DNA of 42,504 nt from Olavius algarvensis associated proteobacterium Delta 3 (GCA_903231505.1 CAFBRK010000221.1:1-42504), one strand, 5' to 3'; positions 16,014 to 24,600 are shown, numbered from the stretch's first letter. Translations and numbers: made by a program. Notes: generated from the letters alone by a model not told the origin.

Positions 16014-16985
16014 ATGGCTGAGCTTCTTTATCTTTCCCAGGCTGATGTCGAGGCGGTTGGGTTGACCATGGCCGAAATCATTGAATCCCTGGAGACCGCG
16101 TTCCGGGAGAAGGGGCTCGGCAACACCGAAATGCCGCCCAAGCCGGGTGTCCATCCCGGTGGAAACGACAACTTCATCCATGCCATGCCGGCGTACATTC
16201 CGGCCCTTGAATCTGCCGGCGTCAAGTGGGTAAGCGGGTTTCCTGAAAACAGTCAAAAGGGCCTTCCGTATATCACCGGTCTTCTCATCTATAATGATGT
16301 AACGACAGGGGTTCCTCTGGCCGTCATGGACTGCGTGTGGATTACGGGGATGCGAACCGGGGCCGCCACCGCCTTGTCTGCAAAACACCTGGCTCGCCCG
16401 GACTCGTCGGTGGTGGGAGTCCTCGGCTGCGGCGTCCAGGGGCGCACCAATGTGGAAGCGTTGAACGCGCTGTTTCCCCTGAAAAAGATCATCGCCTATG
16501 ATCTCGATAAGAACGCGGTGCACAAATACGCCGAGGATATCTCCAAACGGCTCGATCTGGAGGTCGTTCCGGTAGACACGCCAAAATCGGCCGTCTCGGG
16601 TTGCGACATGATCGTCACCGCCGGCCCCATTCTGAAAACGCCCCATGCCACCATTAAAGCCGGCTGGACCGATCCGGGCACATTCGCCTCTCTGGTGGAT
16701 TTCGACTCCTACTGGCACCCGGATGCCCTGGCCGAGTGTGAAAAATTTTGCACCGATGACACGGCCCAACTGCTTCATTACCAGGGGATGGGCTACTTCC
16801 GGAACATACCGCCGATCCATTCGGATCTGGGTGAACTGGTCGTGGGGAACAAGTCCGGGCGTGAATCCGATGAAGAGATCACCATAACAGCCAACCTCGG
16901 ACTGGCCATCGATGACATGGCGGTCGCCCCGCTGCTTTACCGGATGGCATTGGAAAAAGGAATCGGAACCAAACTTCCATTGTAA
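16014..16985 (+). CDS. Ornithine cyclodeaminase / mu-crystallin family enzyme
   Basis: A 323-aa NAD(P)-dependent enzyme of the OCD/mu-crystallin family. It has the substrate-loop SAGVKWVSGFPEN with the catalytic-type Lys, MRTGAATALSAKHLARPDSS, and the Rossmann signature GVLGCGVQGRTNVEAL. Family members include ornithine cyclodeaminase, alanine dehydrogenase, Delta1-pyrroline-2-carboxylate / Delta1-piperideine-2-carboxylate reductases and some opine-type dehydrogenases; the exact reaction cannot be decided here. The start is ATG 16014, because AAAGGAGG lies five bases before it; an earlier in-frame ATG-like start at 15972 would place the ribosome site inside the gene. It is followed by a structured 189-bp element and then an FAD oxidoreductase gene, suggesting a shared amino acid catabolic role. 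Confidence 0.92.
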   Translation: MAELLYLSQADVEAVGLTMAEIIESLETAFREKGLGNTEMPPKPGVHPGGNDNFIHAMPAYIPALESAGVKWVSGFPENSQKGLPYITGLLIYNDVTTGVPLAVMDCVWITGMRTGAATALSAKHLARPDSSVVGVLGCGVQGRTNVEALNALFPLKKIIAYDLDKNAVHKYAEDISKRLDLEVVPVDTPKSAVSGCDMIVTAGPILKTPHATIKAGWTDPGTFASLVDFDSYWHPDALAECEKFCTDDTAQLLHYQGMGYFRNIPPIHSDLGELVVGNKSGRESDEEITITANLGLAIDDMAVAPLLYRMALEKGIGTKLPL

Positions 16986-16987
16986 AT

Positions 16988-17176
16988 AATTAGCCGCAGA
17001 CACACGCAGACGGACGCAGACTTTTTTAGCCGAGCGACGTGCTCGGCTCAAAGATGTCATCGCTTCGCGAAAAGGAACCATGGACCTGCCCGAAGGGCAT
17101 CGAGCCAAATAGCCGGCCACGTCGGCCGGCTATTGTCTGCGTTCGTCGAGCGAATGAAGTGAGCGGGCGGCTAATT
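16988..17176. repeat. 189-bp structured intergenic element with 10-bp terminal inverted repeats
   Basis: Ends are AATTAGCCGC (16988-16997) and GCGGCTAATT (17167-17176), a perfect inverted pair. Inside are GCAGAC words repeated three times (about 16995-17021) with the complementary GTCTGCG at 17135-17141, a hairpin AGCCGAGC-GACGT-GCTCGGCT (17028-17048), and a perfect 11-bp hairpin AATAGCCGGCC-N5-GGCCGGCTATT (17108-17134). It begins two bases after the stop codon of the OCD-family gene. No coding potential was seen. Confidence 0.75.
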
Positions 17177-17190
17177 AAAAAAGATTCAGA

Positions 17191-18363
17191 ATGACAGCTA
17201 AATCTTTCGACATAGTGATCGTTGGTGGCGGCATCATGGGCAGCTCGATCGCCTATCACCTGATCCGCCGGGACACTTCCCTGAAACTGGCGGTGGTGGA
17301 GCGGGATCCCACCTATGCCCGGGCCTCAAGCGCCCTCTCCATGGGCAATGCCCGAATCCAGTTCAGCCTCGGTGAAAACATCCGGATTTCCCAGTACGCA
17401 TTTTCCGCCCTGGCGCGCTTTGAGGAAGAAATGATTGTCAACGAAATCCCTCCAAACATCAGCTATCGGAGGGAGGGAAACTTGATGATCATCGACCCGG
17501 ACATGACAGATGCTGCGAAACAGGCGTTTTCACTCCAGCAGGAACTGGATTGTCGTGTGGAGTGGTGGTCTTCTGAGGACATCCGTCAGAGATACCCGCT
17601 CTATCGTCCTGCGGACACCGATTCGGGAACGTTTGGGACCGAAGACGGACACTTTGATGGATATGCCGTCGTCATGGGCTACCGGAAGAAGGCAGCCTCC
17701 CTGGGCGCCGTTTATCTGCAAGACAGCGTCACCCGGATTCTCCATGGAAATGGACACGTCACGGGAATCGAAACGGCCTCCGGCGATTCCCCGGCAGCGC
17801 CTATTGTGATCAATTGCGCAGGCGCTTGGGCGGCGGATGTGGCTCTCAGTGCAGGCATCGATCTTCCGATCCTGCCGATCATGCGCCAGGTGTTTGCCAT
17901 AGATACCGCTATCAAACCGGATGGCCCGCTTCCGCTGACAGTTCTTCCGTCCGGTCTGTACTTCCGCTCGGAAACCGGGGGGCTCCTGCTGGTGGGCAAA
18001 TCCATGGACGACGATCCGGTCGGATTTGATTTTTCCTGGGACGACAAACGGTTTATGGATGTCCTGTGGCCGGAGATGGCCGCCTTTGTCCCCGCCTTCG
18101 ACCGGGCCAAGCTGGTCCGGGGCTGGGCCGGCCTCTATGCCGTAAACACCCTGGACAGCAATGCCATCCTCGGAGAATGGCCAGAATTAGGCGGGTTCTA
18201 CCTGGCCAACGGATTCTCGGGACACGGCCTCCAGCAGGCCCCGGCGGTCGGCCGTTACATGGCCGAGGTGATCCTGAACCTTCCCCACGAACTGGACCTG
18301 TCCATTTTTTCCCCCAAGCGCATCCTGGGAAAAAAGCCCATCAGTGAAAAAGGAGTCATTTAG
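17191..18363 (+). CDS. DAO-family FAD-dependent oxidoreductase
   Basis: A 390-aa flavoenzyme of the D-amino acid oxidase/sarcosine oxidase/FOXRED1-like family. The N-terminal FAD-binding motif is VIVGGGIMGSSIAYHL with an acidic residue after beta2 (AVVERDP). The C-terminal half has RGWAGLYAVNTLDSNAILGE and the ending GFSGHGLQQAPAVGRYMAE, both hallmarks of this family. It should oxidise a secondary or D-amine of an amino acid to an imine. It lacks a signal peptide, and the electron acceptor is not evident. It lies between the OCD-family enzyme and the GntR-Liv cluster, which suggests that the imported compound is its substrate. Confidence 0.92.
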   Translation: MTAKSFDIVIVGGGIMGSSIAYHLIRRDTSLKLAVVERDPTYARASSALSMGNARIQFSLGENIRISQYAFSALARFEEEMIVNEIPPNISYRREGNLMIIDPDMTDAAKQAFSLQQELDCRVEWWSSEDIRQRYPLYRPADTDSGTFGTEDGHFDGYAVVMGYRKKAASLGAVYLQDSVTRILHGNGHVTGIETASGDSPAAPIVINCAGAWAADVALSAGIDLPILPIMRQVFAIDTAIKPDGPLPLTVLPSGLYFRSETGGLLLVGKSMDDDPVGFDFSWDDKRFMDVLWPEMAAFVPAFDRAKLVRGWAGLYAVNTLDSNAILGEWPELGGFYLANGFSGHGLQQAPAVGRYMAEVILNLPHELDLSIFSPKRILGKKPISEKGVI

Positions 18364-18447
18364 CTCCACCGGATTTTGAGCAACTCAACGGCATCCGTCG
18401 AATCTTTTTGTATGGGAACTATGGATAAAAAAAGGAATGAGTCCATC

Positions 18448-18513
18448 CCACCCCCTCCCTCAGGCTCCCGCCCGCCAGGGGAGGGAGGAAAATCTTTCCC
18501 CTCGAGGTACGGG
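18448..18513. repeat. Diverged R1-type palindrome
   Basis: It contains CACCCCCTCCC and CCAGGGGAGGGAGG, matching the left half of R1 copies; the right half is eroded (TTTCCCCTCGAGGTACGGG). It lies 80 nt after the oxidoreductase stop. Confidence 0.55.
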
Positions 18514-18583
18514 CTTGTCATGTTTAGCTCTTATTCAGATAGAAGACAGCGAAAACCTTTCTCCGGAAATTTATATCCCGCTC

Positions 18584-18625
18584 GTCATAAAATCAGTTCC
18601 TGATTTTATGACTTGACAGGTCAAG
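18584..18625 (+). promoter_or_regulatory. Overlapping perfect palindromes upstream of the GntR gene
   Basis: GTCATAAAATCAG (18584-18596), loop TTC, CTGATTTTATGAC (18600-18612) is a perfect 13-bp stem. Its right end overlaps a second palindrome CTTGAC-AG-GTCAAG (18612-18625). The first could be a terminator-like hairpin lacking a T-run, or a protein site; the second has the size of a dimeric operator. Confidence 0.5.
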
Positions 18626-18636
18626 AATTCCGTACT

Positions 18637-18651
18637 AATGGTCAGACCATT
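18637..18651 (+). promoter_or_regulatory. Predicted FadR/PdhR-type operator
   Basis: AATGGTCAGACCATT is a perfect dyad of the form TGGT-N3-ACCA, the recognition pattern known for FadR-subfamily GntR regulators (FadR, PdhR). It lies about 105 nt upstream of the ATG of a FadR-subfamily gene, so autoregulation of the regulator and the Liv genes behind it is likely. Binding is inferred from the site pattern and the neighbour. Confidence 0.7.
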
Positions 18652-18755
18652 TTGCGGCTATATTGTAGTCACTTGTGTGCCGCCCTCCGGCACGATACCA
18701 CATGACAGATTGCTGTCCGCCGGGGAACAACTCCTGACACTATCCCACATATGTA

Positions 18756-19490
18756 ATGAGCGTCTTGTTCAGAGCTGCCAAACAAAACCGGATATTTGAG
18801 GATGTCGTCGATCAGATTCAGGAGGCCATCCTCGACGGACGCCTCCAGGCAGGGGATCGGCTGCCGTCGGAAAGGGAGCTGAAGGGCGTGCTTCAAACCA
18901 GCCGGAGCACCCTCCGGGAGGCATTGAGAGTTCTGGAACAAAAGGGCCTGATCGAAATTCGACTCGGAATGGGCGGGGGCGCTATCGTCAAAACCCTGAA
19001 CGAGGACCAGGTCACCGAAAGTCTTGATCTGTTGCTGCGCTCGCAAAAGGCGTCCCTGAATCATCTGGCAGAGTTTCGGGAAGGCGTTGAGGGCGACGTC
19101 GTGGCCATAGCCGCAGAGAGGGCCACAAATTCGGATATTGAGCGTCTCCGATCCCTCCTCGATGAAGCCGCCGCCTGCGTGGAACGGGGCGTCGAGCACC
19201 TTGACGACTTTTTAAAGGTCGACACGGAGCTTCACCTGACCTTTGCCTATATCACTGAAAATCCGGTGTACATCTCGGTGCTGAAATCGATCCATGACAA
19301 CATCCATCGGTATTACGAGATCTACCTGGTCATGGACCAGCCGGAGCTGGAAGAGAATTTAAGAGATCTTGAGAGGATCGTTTCGGCGGTGGAGGATCGT
19401 AACACCCCGCGAGCTCGTGAACTGGCCCAACGCCATGTCCAGCGGTTCAACCAGTATATGAGCCGCCAGGCCCTGGAGATGCAAGCGTAG
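18756..19490 (+). CDS. GntR-family regulator, FadR subfamily
   Basis: A 244-aa transcription factor. Residues ~9-75 are a winged helix with the GntR pattern IFEDVVDQIQEAILDGRLQA, GDRLPSERELKGVLQTSRST and LREALRVLEQKGLIEIR. The C-terminal ~160 residues form an all-helical FCD domain (FREGVEGDVVAIAAERATNS, LKVDTELHLTFAYITENPV, AQRHVQRF) whose Asp/His residues usually hold a metal and bind a small carboxylate. It is five nucleotides upstream of livG, so it is likely the first gene of the transporter operon. A perfect TGGT-N3-ACCA dyad upstream is its probable site. The effector is probably the imported amino acid or its catabolite. Confidence 0.93.
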   Translation: MSVLFRAAKQNRIFEDVVDQIQEAILDGRLQAGDRLPSERELKGVLQTSRSTLREALRVLEQKGLIEIRLGMGGGAIVKTLNEDQVTESLDLLLRSQKASLNHLAEFREGVEGDVVAIAAERATNSDIERLRSLLDEAAACVERGVEHLDDFLKVDTELHLTFAYITENPVYISVLKSIHDNIHRYYEIYLVMDQPELEENLRDLERIVSAVEDRNTPRARELAQRHVQRFNQYMSRQALEMQA

Positions 19491-19495
19491 CACAC

Positions 19496-20263
19496 ATGGC
19501 AACGTTGAATATCGATAATGTCACGGTAGCATTCGGGGGCCTTTTAGCCCTTTCGGACCTGACGTTTTCCCTGAACCCGGGGGAAATTCTGGGTCTGATC
19601 GGACCGAACGGCGCCGGAAAGACAACGGTTTTCAACGTCTTGACAGGCGTCTATCAAACTACCGCGGGGGGTGTTCAATTCCGGAACCAGAGCCTTCTTG
19701 GTAAACGGCCACACCAGATCCTCTCCCTTGGCATCGCAAGAACGTTTCAAAACATCCGCTTATTCTCGAATATGACGGCCATTGAAAACGCCATGATCGC
19801 GCTCCATGCCCGCTCCAAGGTGGGCGTGGTCGGCGCCATCCTTAGAAGTCCTTCCCAGAAACGTGAAGAACACAGGATCCGGGAAGAGGCCCGAGAGGCG
19901 CTAAAGTTCATGGGCGTCGAGCAATATTCCGACACGGTCGCCCAAAACCTGCCGTATGGGTTGCAGCGCCGCCTGGAGATTTCAAGGGCCCTGGCCTCCA
20001 GGCCGAAAGTACTACTGCTGGACGAGCCGGCGGCCGGTATGAACCCGGCGGAAAGCCAGGAGCTGATCGAGGATATCGGGCGGATTTCAGAGCTGGGTAT
20101 CGACGTGCTCCTGGTGGAGCACGATATGAAAGTCATCATGGGCGTGTGCGACCGGATTGTCTGCGTGGATCACGGCGTCAAAATCGCCGAGGGAAAACCG
20201 GAGGAAATCCAACGGGATCCCAAAGTGATCGAGGCATATTTAGGTCAACCGGCCAAACAGTAA
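19496..20263 (+). CDS. livG: Branched-chain-type amino acid ABC transporter ATP-binding protein LivG
   Basis: A 255-aa ABC ATPase of the HAAT (LivG) group. It has Walker A LIGPNGAGKTTVFN, the Q-loop region ARTFQNIRLFSNMTAIEN typical of LivG, the signature LPYGLQRRLEISRALAS, Walker B VLLLDEPAAGMNP and the H-loop LLVEHDM. The LivG-specific insertion between Q-loop and signature is present. It energises import together with LivF at the LivHM permease. It starts five nucleotides after the GntR stop, with GGAG located inside the end of that gene. Confidence 0.96.
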   Translation: MATLNIDNVTVAFGGLLALSDLTFSLNPGEILGLIGPNGAGKTTVFNVLTGVYQTTAGGVQFRNQSLLGKRPHQILSLGIARTFQNIRLFSNMTAIENAMIALHARSKVGVVGAILRSPSQKREEHRIREEAREALKFMGVEQYSDTVAQNLPYGLQRRLEISRALASRPKVLLLDEPAAGMNPAESQELIEDIGRISELGIDVLLVEHDMKVIMGVCDRIVCVDHGVKIAEGKPEEIQRDPKVIEAYLGQPAKQ

Positions 20264-20279
20264 CAAAGGAGGAAGGAAA

Positions 20280-21416
20280 ATGAGAAAGAACCTGTTTACG
20301 ATTCTGCTAATTGGTCTGCTGTTGGTCCCTCTGGTTGCGGGTACCGGTTTTGCCAAAACGCTGAAAATCGGCTCCATGAGCCCACTGACCGGCCCTTACG
20401 CGGCCGATGGAAACGACATTAAAAATGGTGTGCTGACCGCCATCGATGTGATTAACGATCAAGGCGGCATTCCCGGATACAGCAAGATCGAGCTGTTTCC
20501 CCAGGATACGGCCTGCGATCCGAAGCAAGCCGTGGCCGCCGCCAACAAGCTGATCAATCTCGAGGTCGTCGGTGTTATCGGCGCCTACTGCTCCTCTTCG
20601 ACCATTCCGGCCTCCGAAACCCTGGCCGAAGAAGACATTCCCATGATTACACCGGCGTCCACCAACGAAAAGGTCACCGACCGCGGCCTGCCTTACATGT
20701 TCCGCATGTGCGGACGGGATGACGACCAGGCACCCACCGCCGTGAAGTTCATGATGGAGGCCCTGGGCGCAAAGTCCCTTTTCATTGTCGATGACAAGAC
20801 GACCTATTCCCAAGGGCTGGCCGACGGTGTCGAGAAGAGTGCCCGGAAAATGGGAATGAAAGTTCTGGGGCGGGATCACGTCAACCAGGGCGACAAGGAT
20901 TTCTCTGCCATTTTGACCATGGCCAAAAGAACGAACGCGGATGTGCTGTACATGAGCCTTCAGAATCACGCATCCGGGAGCCTGATGGCCATCCAGGCCA
21001 GGCGCCTGGGCCTGAAATCCACCGTCGTTTCCCAGGATGCCATGTATCACCCGAATTTCATCAAGGTGGCCAAGGACGCTGCGGAAGGTGTTTACGTGAC
21101 CTATGGATTTACCGATAAATCCACGCCCGAATTCAGGGCCTATGCCCAGCGGTTCACCAAGAATTACGGCGAGATCGGCGCCTACGGTACCTATGCCTAC
21201 GATGCAGCGCTCGTTTTGCTGAACGCCATTAAAAAAGCTAACTCCACGGACCCGAAGAAAATCAAGAAGCAAATCATGAAAATGAACTTCCAGGGCGCAT
21301 CCAAATTCGTGAAGTTTCGTCCCAATGGAGACAGCGGCTCTGATTATGTCGGGTACAAAATCGAAAACGGTGAGTACATAGTTTACTGGACGCCCCAAAA
21401 GGGTATCCTGAAGTAG
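20280..21416 (+). CDS. Periplasmic amino acid-binding protein of the Liv-type ABC transporter
   Basis: A 378-aa Leu/Ile/Val-type (type I fold) binding protein. Residues 1-25 are a Sec signal peptide with cleavage probably after GTGFA. The mature protein opens with LKIGSMSPLTGPYAADGNDI, then GGIPGYSKIELFPQDTACDP and VVGVIGAYCSSSTIPASETL, as usual for LivJ/LivK. The ligand cannot be assigned; by context it may be an unusual amino acid instead of Leu/Ile/Val. A strong AAAGGAGGAAGG ribosome site suggests high expression relative to the membrane components, as expected for a binding protein. Confidence 0.95.
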   Translation: MRKNLFTILLIGLLLVPLVAGTGFAKTLKIGSMSPLTGPYAADGNDIKNGVLTAIDVINDQGGIPGYSKIELFPQDTACDPKQAVAAANKLINLEVVGVIGAYCSSSTIPASETLAEEDIPMITPASTNEKVTDRGLPYMFRMCGRDDDQAPTAVKFMMEALGAKSLFIVDDKTTYSQGLADGVEKSARKMGMKVLGRDHVNQGDKDFSAILTMAKRTNADVLYMSLQNHASGSLMAIQARRLGLKSTVVSQDAMYHPNFIKVAKDAAEGVYVTYGFTDKSTPEFRAYAQRFTKNYGEIGAYGTYAYDAALVLLNAIKKANSTDPKKIKKQIMKMNFQGASKFVKFRPNGDSGSDYVGYKIENGEYIVYWTPQKGILK

Positions 21417-21497
21417 ATAGACCTCTAGGTCGATTGTCCGGCGACCACCCGCCGGGCAATCGACCTGACCCGAAGTGAATTTCATACGCGGGCAACT

Positions 21498-22409
21498 ATG
21501 GACTATTTTATTCAACAATTGATAAACGGATTGACCCTTGGCGGGCTCTACGCCCTGATCGCCCTCGGCTATACCATGGTCTACGGGGTGATCCAGCTCA
21601 TCAATTTTGCCCACGGCGAGTTTTTCGCGGCAGGCGGCTACATGGGCGTCATTCTGCTCAGTTTCTTTGCCGGGTTGGGTTATATCGATACGCATCCGTT
21701 TCTCTGTATCGGAGCATCGATCCTGCTGACCATGGCGTACTGTGCGTTTTTGGCCATGGGCGTGGAGCGGGTCGCCTATAAACCCCTTCGACGTGCGTCA
21801 CGCCTTGCCGCGCTGGTCTCTGCCCTCGGGATGTCGATTTTTCTCTCCAATGGGTTAATGCTGACCCAGGGGGTGTTCGACAAGGCCTACCCGAGCGAAC
21901 TGATCCAGGGTGGCTTCGAGGTCGGAACGGTCATTGTCAGCTATCTCCAGCTTGTGATCATGGGGCTGACGATTCTGCTGCTGGTGGGCTTGAATATTCT
22001 CGTCTTCAAAACCCGGGTCGGCATGGCCATGCGGGCCACCGCCCAGGACAAGATCATGTCGTCGCTGGTGGCCATATCCAGCAACCGGATCATTGCCATG
22101 ACCTTTGCCATCGGTGCGGGTCTGGCCGCCTGTGCCGGGATCATGGTCGGGTTCTATTACGGGTCGGTCCGCTATGACATGGGGTTTGTGCCCGGGATCA
22201 AGGCTTTTGCCGCAGCGGTCCTGGGCGGGATCGGCAATATCACCGGCGCCATGCTCGGCGGGCTCATCATCGGTATGGTGGAAATCTTCGGAGCCGCTTA
22301 CATATCCGGACAGTACAAAGACGTGTTTGCGTTCATTATTCTGATTTCGGTGCTCTACTTCAAGCCGACGGGCATCATGGGCGAGAATGTCGATGATACA
22401 CGAGTTTAA
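21498..22409 (+). CDS. livH: Branched-chain-type amino acid ABC permease LivH
   Basis: A 303-aa inner-membrane permease with about eight hydrophobic segments. It opens QQLINGLTLGGLYALIALGY and YGVIQLINFAHGEFFAAGGY, the LivH signature, and ends with VLGGIGNITGAMLGGLIIGM containing the coupling-type glycine-rich region. It forms the translocation pore with LivM. It overlaps livM by 23 nucleotides, indicating coupled translation. Confidence 0.95.
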   Translation: MDYFIQQLINGLTLGGLYALIALGYTMVYGVIQLINFAHGEFFAAGGYMGVILLSFFAGLGYIDTHPFLCIGASILLTMAYCAFLAMGVERVAYKPLRRASRLAALVSALGMSIFLSNGLMLTQGVFDKAYPSELIQGGFEVGTVIVSYLQLVIMGLTILLLVGLNILVFKTRVGMAMRATAQDKIMSSLVAISSNRIIAMTFAIGAGLAACAGIMVGFYYGSVRYDMGFVPGIKAFAAAVLGGIGNITGAMLGGLIIGMVEIFGAAYISGQYKDVFAFIILISVLYFKPTGIMGENVDDTRV

Positions 22410-23619
22410 AAAAGTACTCAAAACGTACGCCATCGGTATGCTGTGGTTGCTCGGCCTGTTGTGGCCGCTCATGGGTATCCACCCTGACGGGACCCTGACG
22501 TTTGTCAATGCATTCAAGGTCTGGCTCGGCATCCTGGGTGTCACGTTCTGCGGTCTGCTCTTGTATGTGGCCAACAAAAGCGGAAGCCTCAATGTCATCA
22601 CCCGCCCCCTGTTGGACACCCGGGAAAAAATCAACATCGCCTCCAGTAAAGTCCCATTCTGGGTCTGGTGGCTCATTGTCCTTGCCGTTGCCCTGGCTTT
22701 CCCGAACTTCACGACGCGGTATGCCCAGGACATTGCCATCCAGGTCCTGATCTACATATGTTTAGGACTGGGCCTGAACATCGTGATCGGCCTGGCCGGC
22801 ATGCTGGACCTCGGCTATATCGCTTTCTATGGTGTGGGCGCCTACACCTATGCCTTGCTCAGTGTCAATTACGGCATTTCGTTCTGGATGAGCCTGCCCA
22901 TTGCAGCGACCACGGCGGCCATTGCCGGCTGCATCATCGGGTATCCAACCCTTCGGATGCGTGGGGATTACCTGGCCATCGTTACCCTTGGATTCGGGGA
23001 GATCGTCCGACTCATTCTAAACAACTGGATGACGTTGACAAACGGCCCCAACGGCATTCTCGGTATCAAGGCGCCGGCCATCTATCTCCCAATCTTCGAA
23101 GGTGGACTCAGCTTCGAATACTTTTATCTCAAAAAGCTTTATTACCTCTACTATGTAGCTCTGGCCCTGGCAATTTTTACCATCATCGCCGTGCATCGGC
23201 TCATCTATTCTCGCATCGGGCGCGCCTGGGAATCGATACGGGAAGACGAGACCGCCGCCGAACTGATGGGGGTAAACACCTTTCTGTTGAAACTTTTGGC
23301 CTATGCCATGGGGGCGGTATTCGCCGGTCTGGCCGGTGCGTTTTTTGCCGCGCGCATGCGATTTGTCAGTCCGGAAAGCTTTACCTTTCTCGAGTCGGCC
23401 ATGGTGCTGTGCATGGTGGTCCTGGGCGGCATGGGCTCGATCCCCGGCATCATCCTCGGGGTGGGCGCGTTGATTATCCTCCCGGAGATATTCCGTGAGT
23501 TCGAACTCTATCGGATGCTGGCGGTGGGTCTGGCCATGGTGGTGATGATGGTGTTCAAGCCGGCCGGCCTGATACCGGCCAAGCGTGTCGGCACCCGTTC
23601 GGAAGAAAAGGAGGGCTAA
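22387..23619 (+). CDS. livM: Branched-chain-type amino acid ABC permease LivM
   Basis: A 410-aa inner-membrane permease with roughly ten hydrophobic segments. The core carries the LivM motif LGLNIVIGLAGMLDLGYIAF followed by GAYTYALLS, and later GRAWESIREDETAAELMGVN with the EAA-like coupling sequence. About 110 extra N-terminal residues with three hydrophobic stretches precede the core, as in other LivM proteins of this size. The start overlaps the 3' end of livH; ATG 22387 or 22393 are equally possible. Confidence 0.95.
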   Translation: MSMIHEFKKVLKTYAIGMLWLLGLLWPLMGIHPDGTLTFVNAFKVWLGILGVTFCGLLLYVANKSGSLNVITRPLLDTREKINIASSKVPFWVWWLIVLAVALAFPNFTTRYAQDIAIQVLIYICLGLGLNIVIGLAGMLDLGYIAFYGVGAYTYALLSVNYGISFWMSLPIAATTAAIAGCIIGYPTLRMRGDYLAIVTLGFGEIVRLILNNWMTLTNGPNGILGIKAPAIYLPIFEGGLSFEYFYLKKLYYLYYVALALAIFTIIAVHRLIYSRIGRAWESIREDETAAELMGVNTFLLKLLAYAMGAVFAGLAGAFFAARMRFVSPESFTFLESAMVLCMVVLGGMGSIPGIILGVGALIILPEIFREFELYRMLAVGLAMVVMMVFKPAGLIPAKRVGTRSEEKEG

Positions 23620-23623
23620 CGCG

Positions 23624-24349
23624 GTGGCGGATCCGATTCTCGAACTCCGGGATGTCTATTCCAGTTACGGGAATATCAAGGCCCTCAAGGGCGTGTCCCT
23701 GAAGGTATTTCCGGGTGAGATCGTCGCCATCATCGGGGCCAACGGCGCCGGAAAATCGACCACACTGATGGCCATCAGCGGTATCGTTCCGGTGGATAAG
23801 GGAGACATCCTGTATCAGGGTAGCTCCATCGTCGGCAAGTCTGCGGAGAAGCTGCCGGCCATGGGATTGTGTCAGGTTCCAGAAGGCCGCCGGATCTTCC
23901 CGCGGCTGTCGGTCGCCGAGAACCTGGAACTGGGCGCCTTTCACAGAAAAGAACGGGCAGAAATCGAACAGGACATGGAGCGTGTGTTTTCATTGTTCCC
24001 GGCCCTTGCCGAACGGCGAAAACAGCAAGGCGGCACCCTTTCCGGAGGGGAGCAGCAGATGCTGGCCATCGCCCGGGCGCTGATGACCCGCCCCAAGCTG
24101 CTGTTGATGGATGAACCGAGTCTTGGGCTGGCGCCCCTTTTTGTCCAGAAAATCTTCGATATCATCCATGACGTCAATGAGCGCGAAGGTATGACCATCC
24201 TCCTGGTGGAGCAGAACGCCAACCTGGCCCTTCAAGCAGCCCAGAGGGGATACGTCCTGGAAACCGGCACCGTCACCATGGAAGACAACGCCGACACCCT
24301 CCTGCACAATCCGGAAATCCGCAAAGCCTATCTGGGTGAAACCGCCTAA
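23624..24349 (+). CDS. livF: Branched-chain-type amino acid ABC transporter ATP-binding protein LivF
   Basis: A 241-aa ABC ATPase of the LivF group. It has Walker A IIGANGAGKSTTLM, the LivF region MGLCQVPEGRRIFPRLSVAE, signature LSGGEQQMLAIARALM, Walker B LLLMDEPSLGLAPL and the H-loop region LLVEQNANLAL. The GTG at 23624 is chosen because GGAGGG lies about ten bases upstream and the conserved N-terminus begins right after it; an earlier ATG at 23585 lies inside livM. It is the last gene of the operon. A ~250-bp repeat element begins at the base after its stop codon. Confidence 0.95.
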   Translation: MADPILELRDVYSSYGNIKALKGVSLKVFPGEIVAIIGANGAGKSTTLMAISGIVPVDKGDILYQGSSIVGKSAEKLPAMGLCQVPEGRRIFPRLSVAENLELGAFHRKERAEIEQDMERVFSLFPALAERRKQQGGTLSGGEQQMLAIARALMTRPKLLLMDEPSLGLAPLFVQKIFDIIHDVNEREGMTILLVEQNANLALQAAQRGYVLETGTVTMEDNADTLLHNPEIRKAYLGETA

Positions 24350-24600
24350 CCCGAATATTGCATGAATTCTTTTCAGTGAGGGTTACACGGAAAACCATCG
24401 TGCGGGTGGCACTTCTTCAAGCATATCCAATCAGAACGGTCCGTGTGAGTTTCGCAAACCAACAAAAAGCTGAAAAGATTTCACCCAAAGGGTCACACGG
24501 AGGCCCCTGTGGCCTTCGTTATTTGAAGCTCGCGGTAGGCGCACTAGAGCGTCGCTCCAAAATGCCTTGGCCACGAAGGCCTCCATTTGGTGCAATGTCC
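24350..24600 (+). repeat. MITE-like element M1, copy A
   Basis: It starts CCCGAATATTGCATGAA directly after the livF stop and ends CCATTTGGTGCAATGTCC. An inverted copy lies at 33697-33950. The ends are imperfect inverted repeats (ATATTGCATGAA against ACATTGCACCAA). A closing stem TGAATTCTTTTCAG (24363-24376) / CTGAAAAGATTTCA (24470-24483) encloses a ~93-nt loop that is unrelated to the loop of copy B. A second conserved hairpin region (about 24495-24588) contains GGAGGCC and its complement GGCCTCC. No protein is encoded. Confidence 0.8.

Noticed and set aside
15951..17120. Long minus-strand open frame (389 codons)
   Set aside because: It lies fully antisense to the OCD-family gene, which has a strong ribosome site and clear family motifs; the antisense product has no recognisable domain.
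20307..21695. Long minus-strand open frame (462 codons)
   Set aside because: It is antisense to the amino acid-binding protein gene and arises from high third-position GC; the product is His/Gly-rich without family features.
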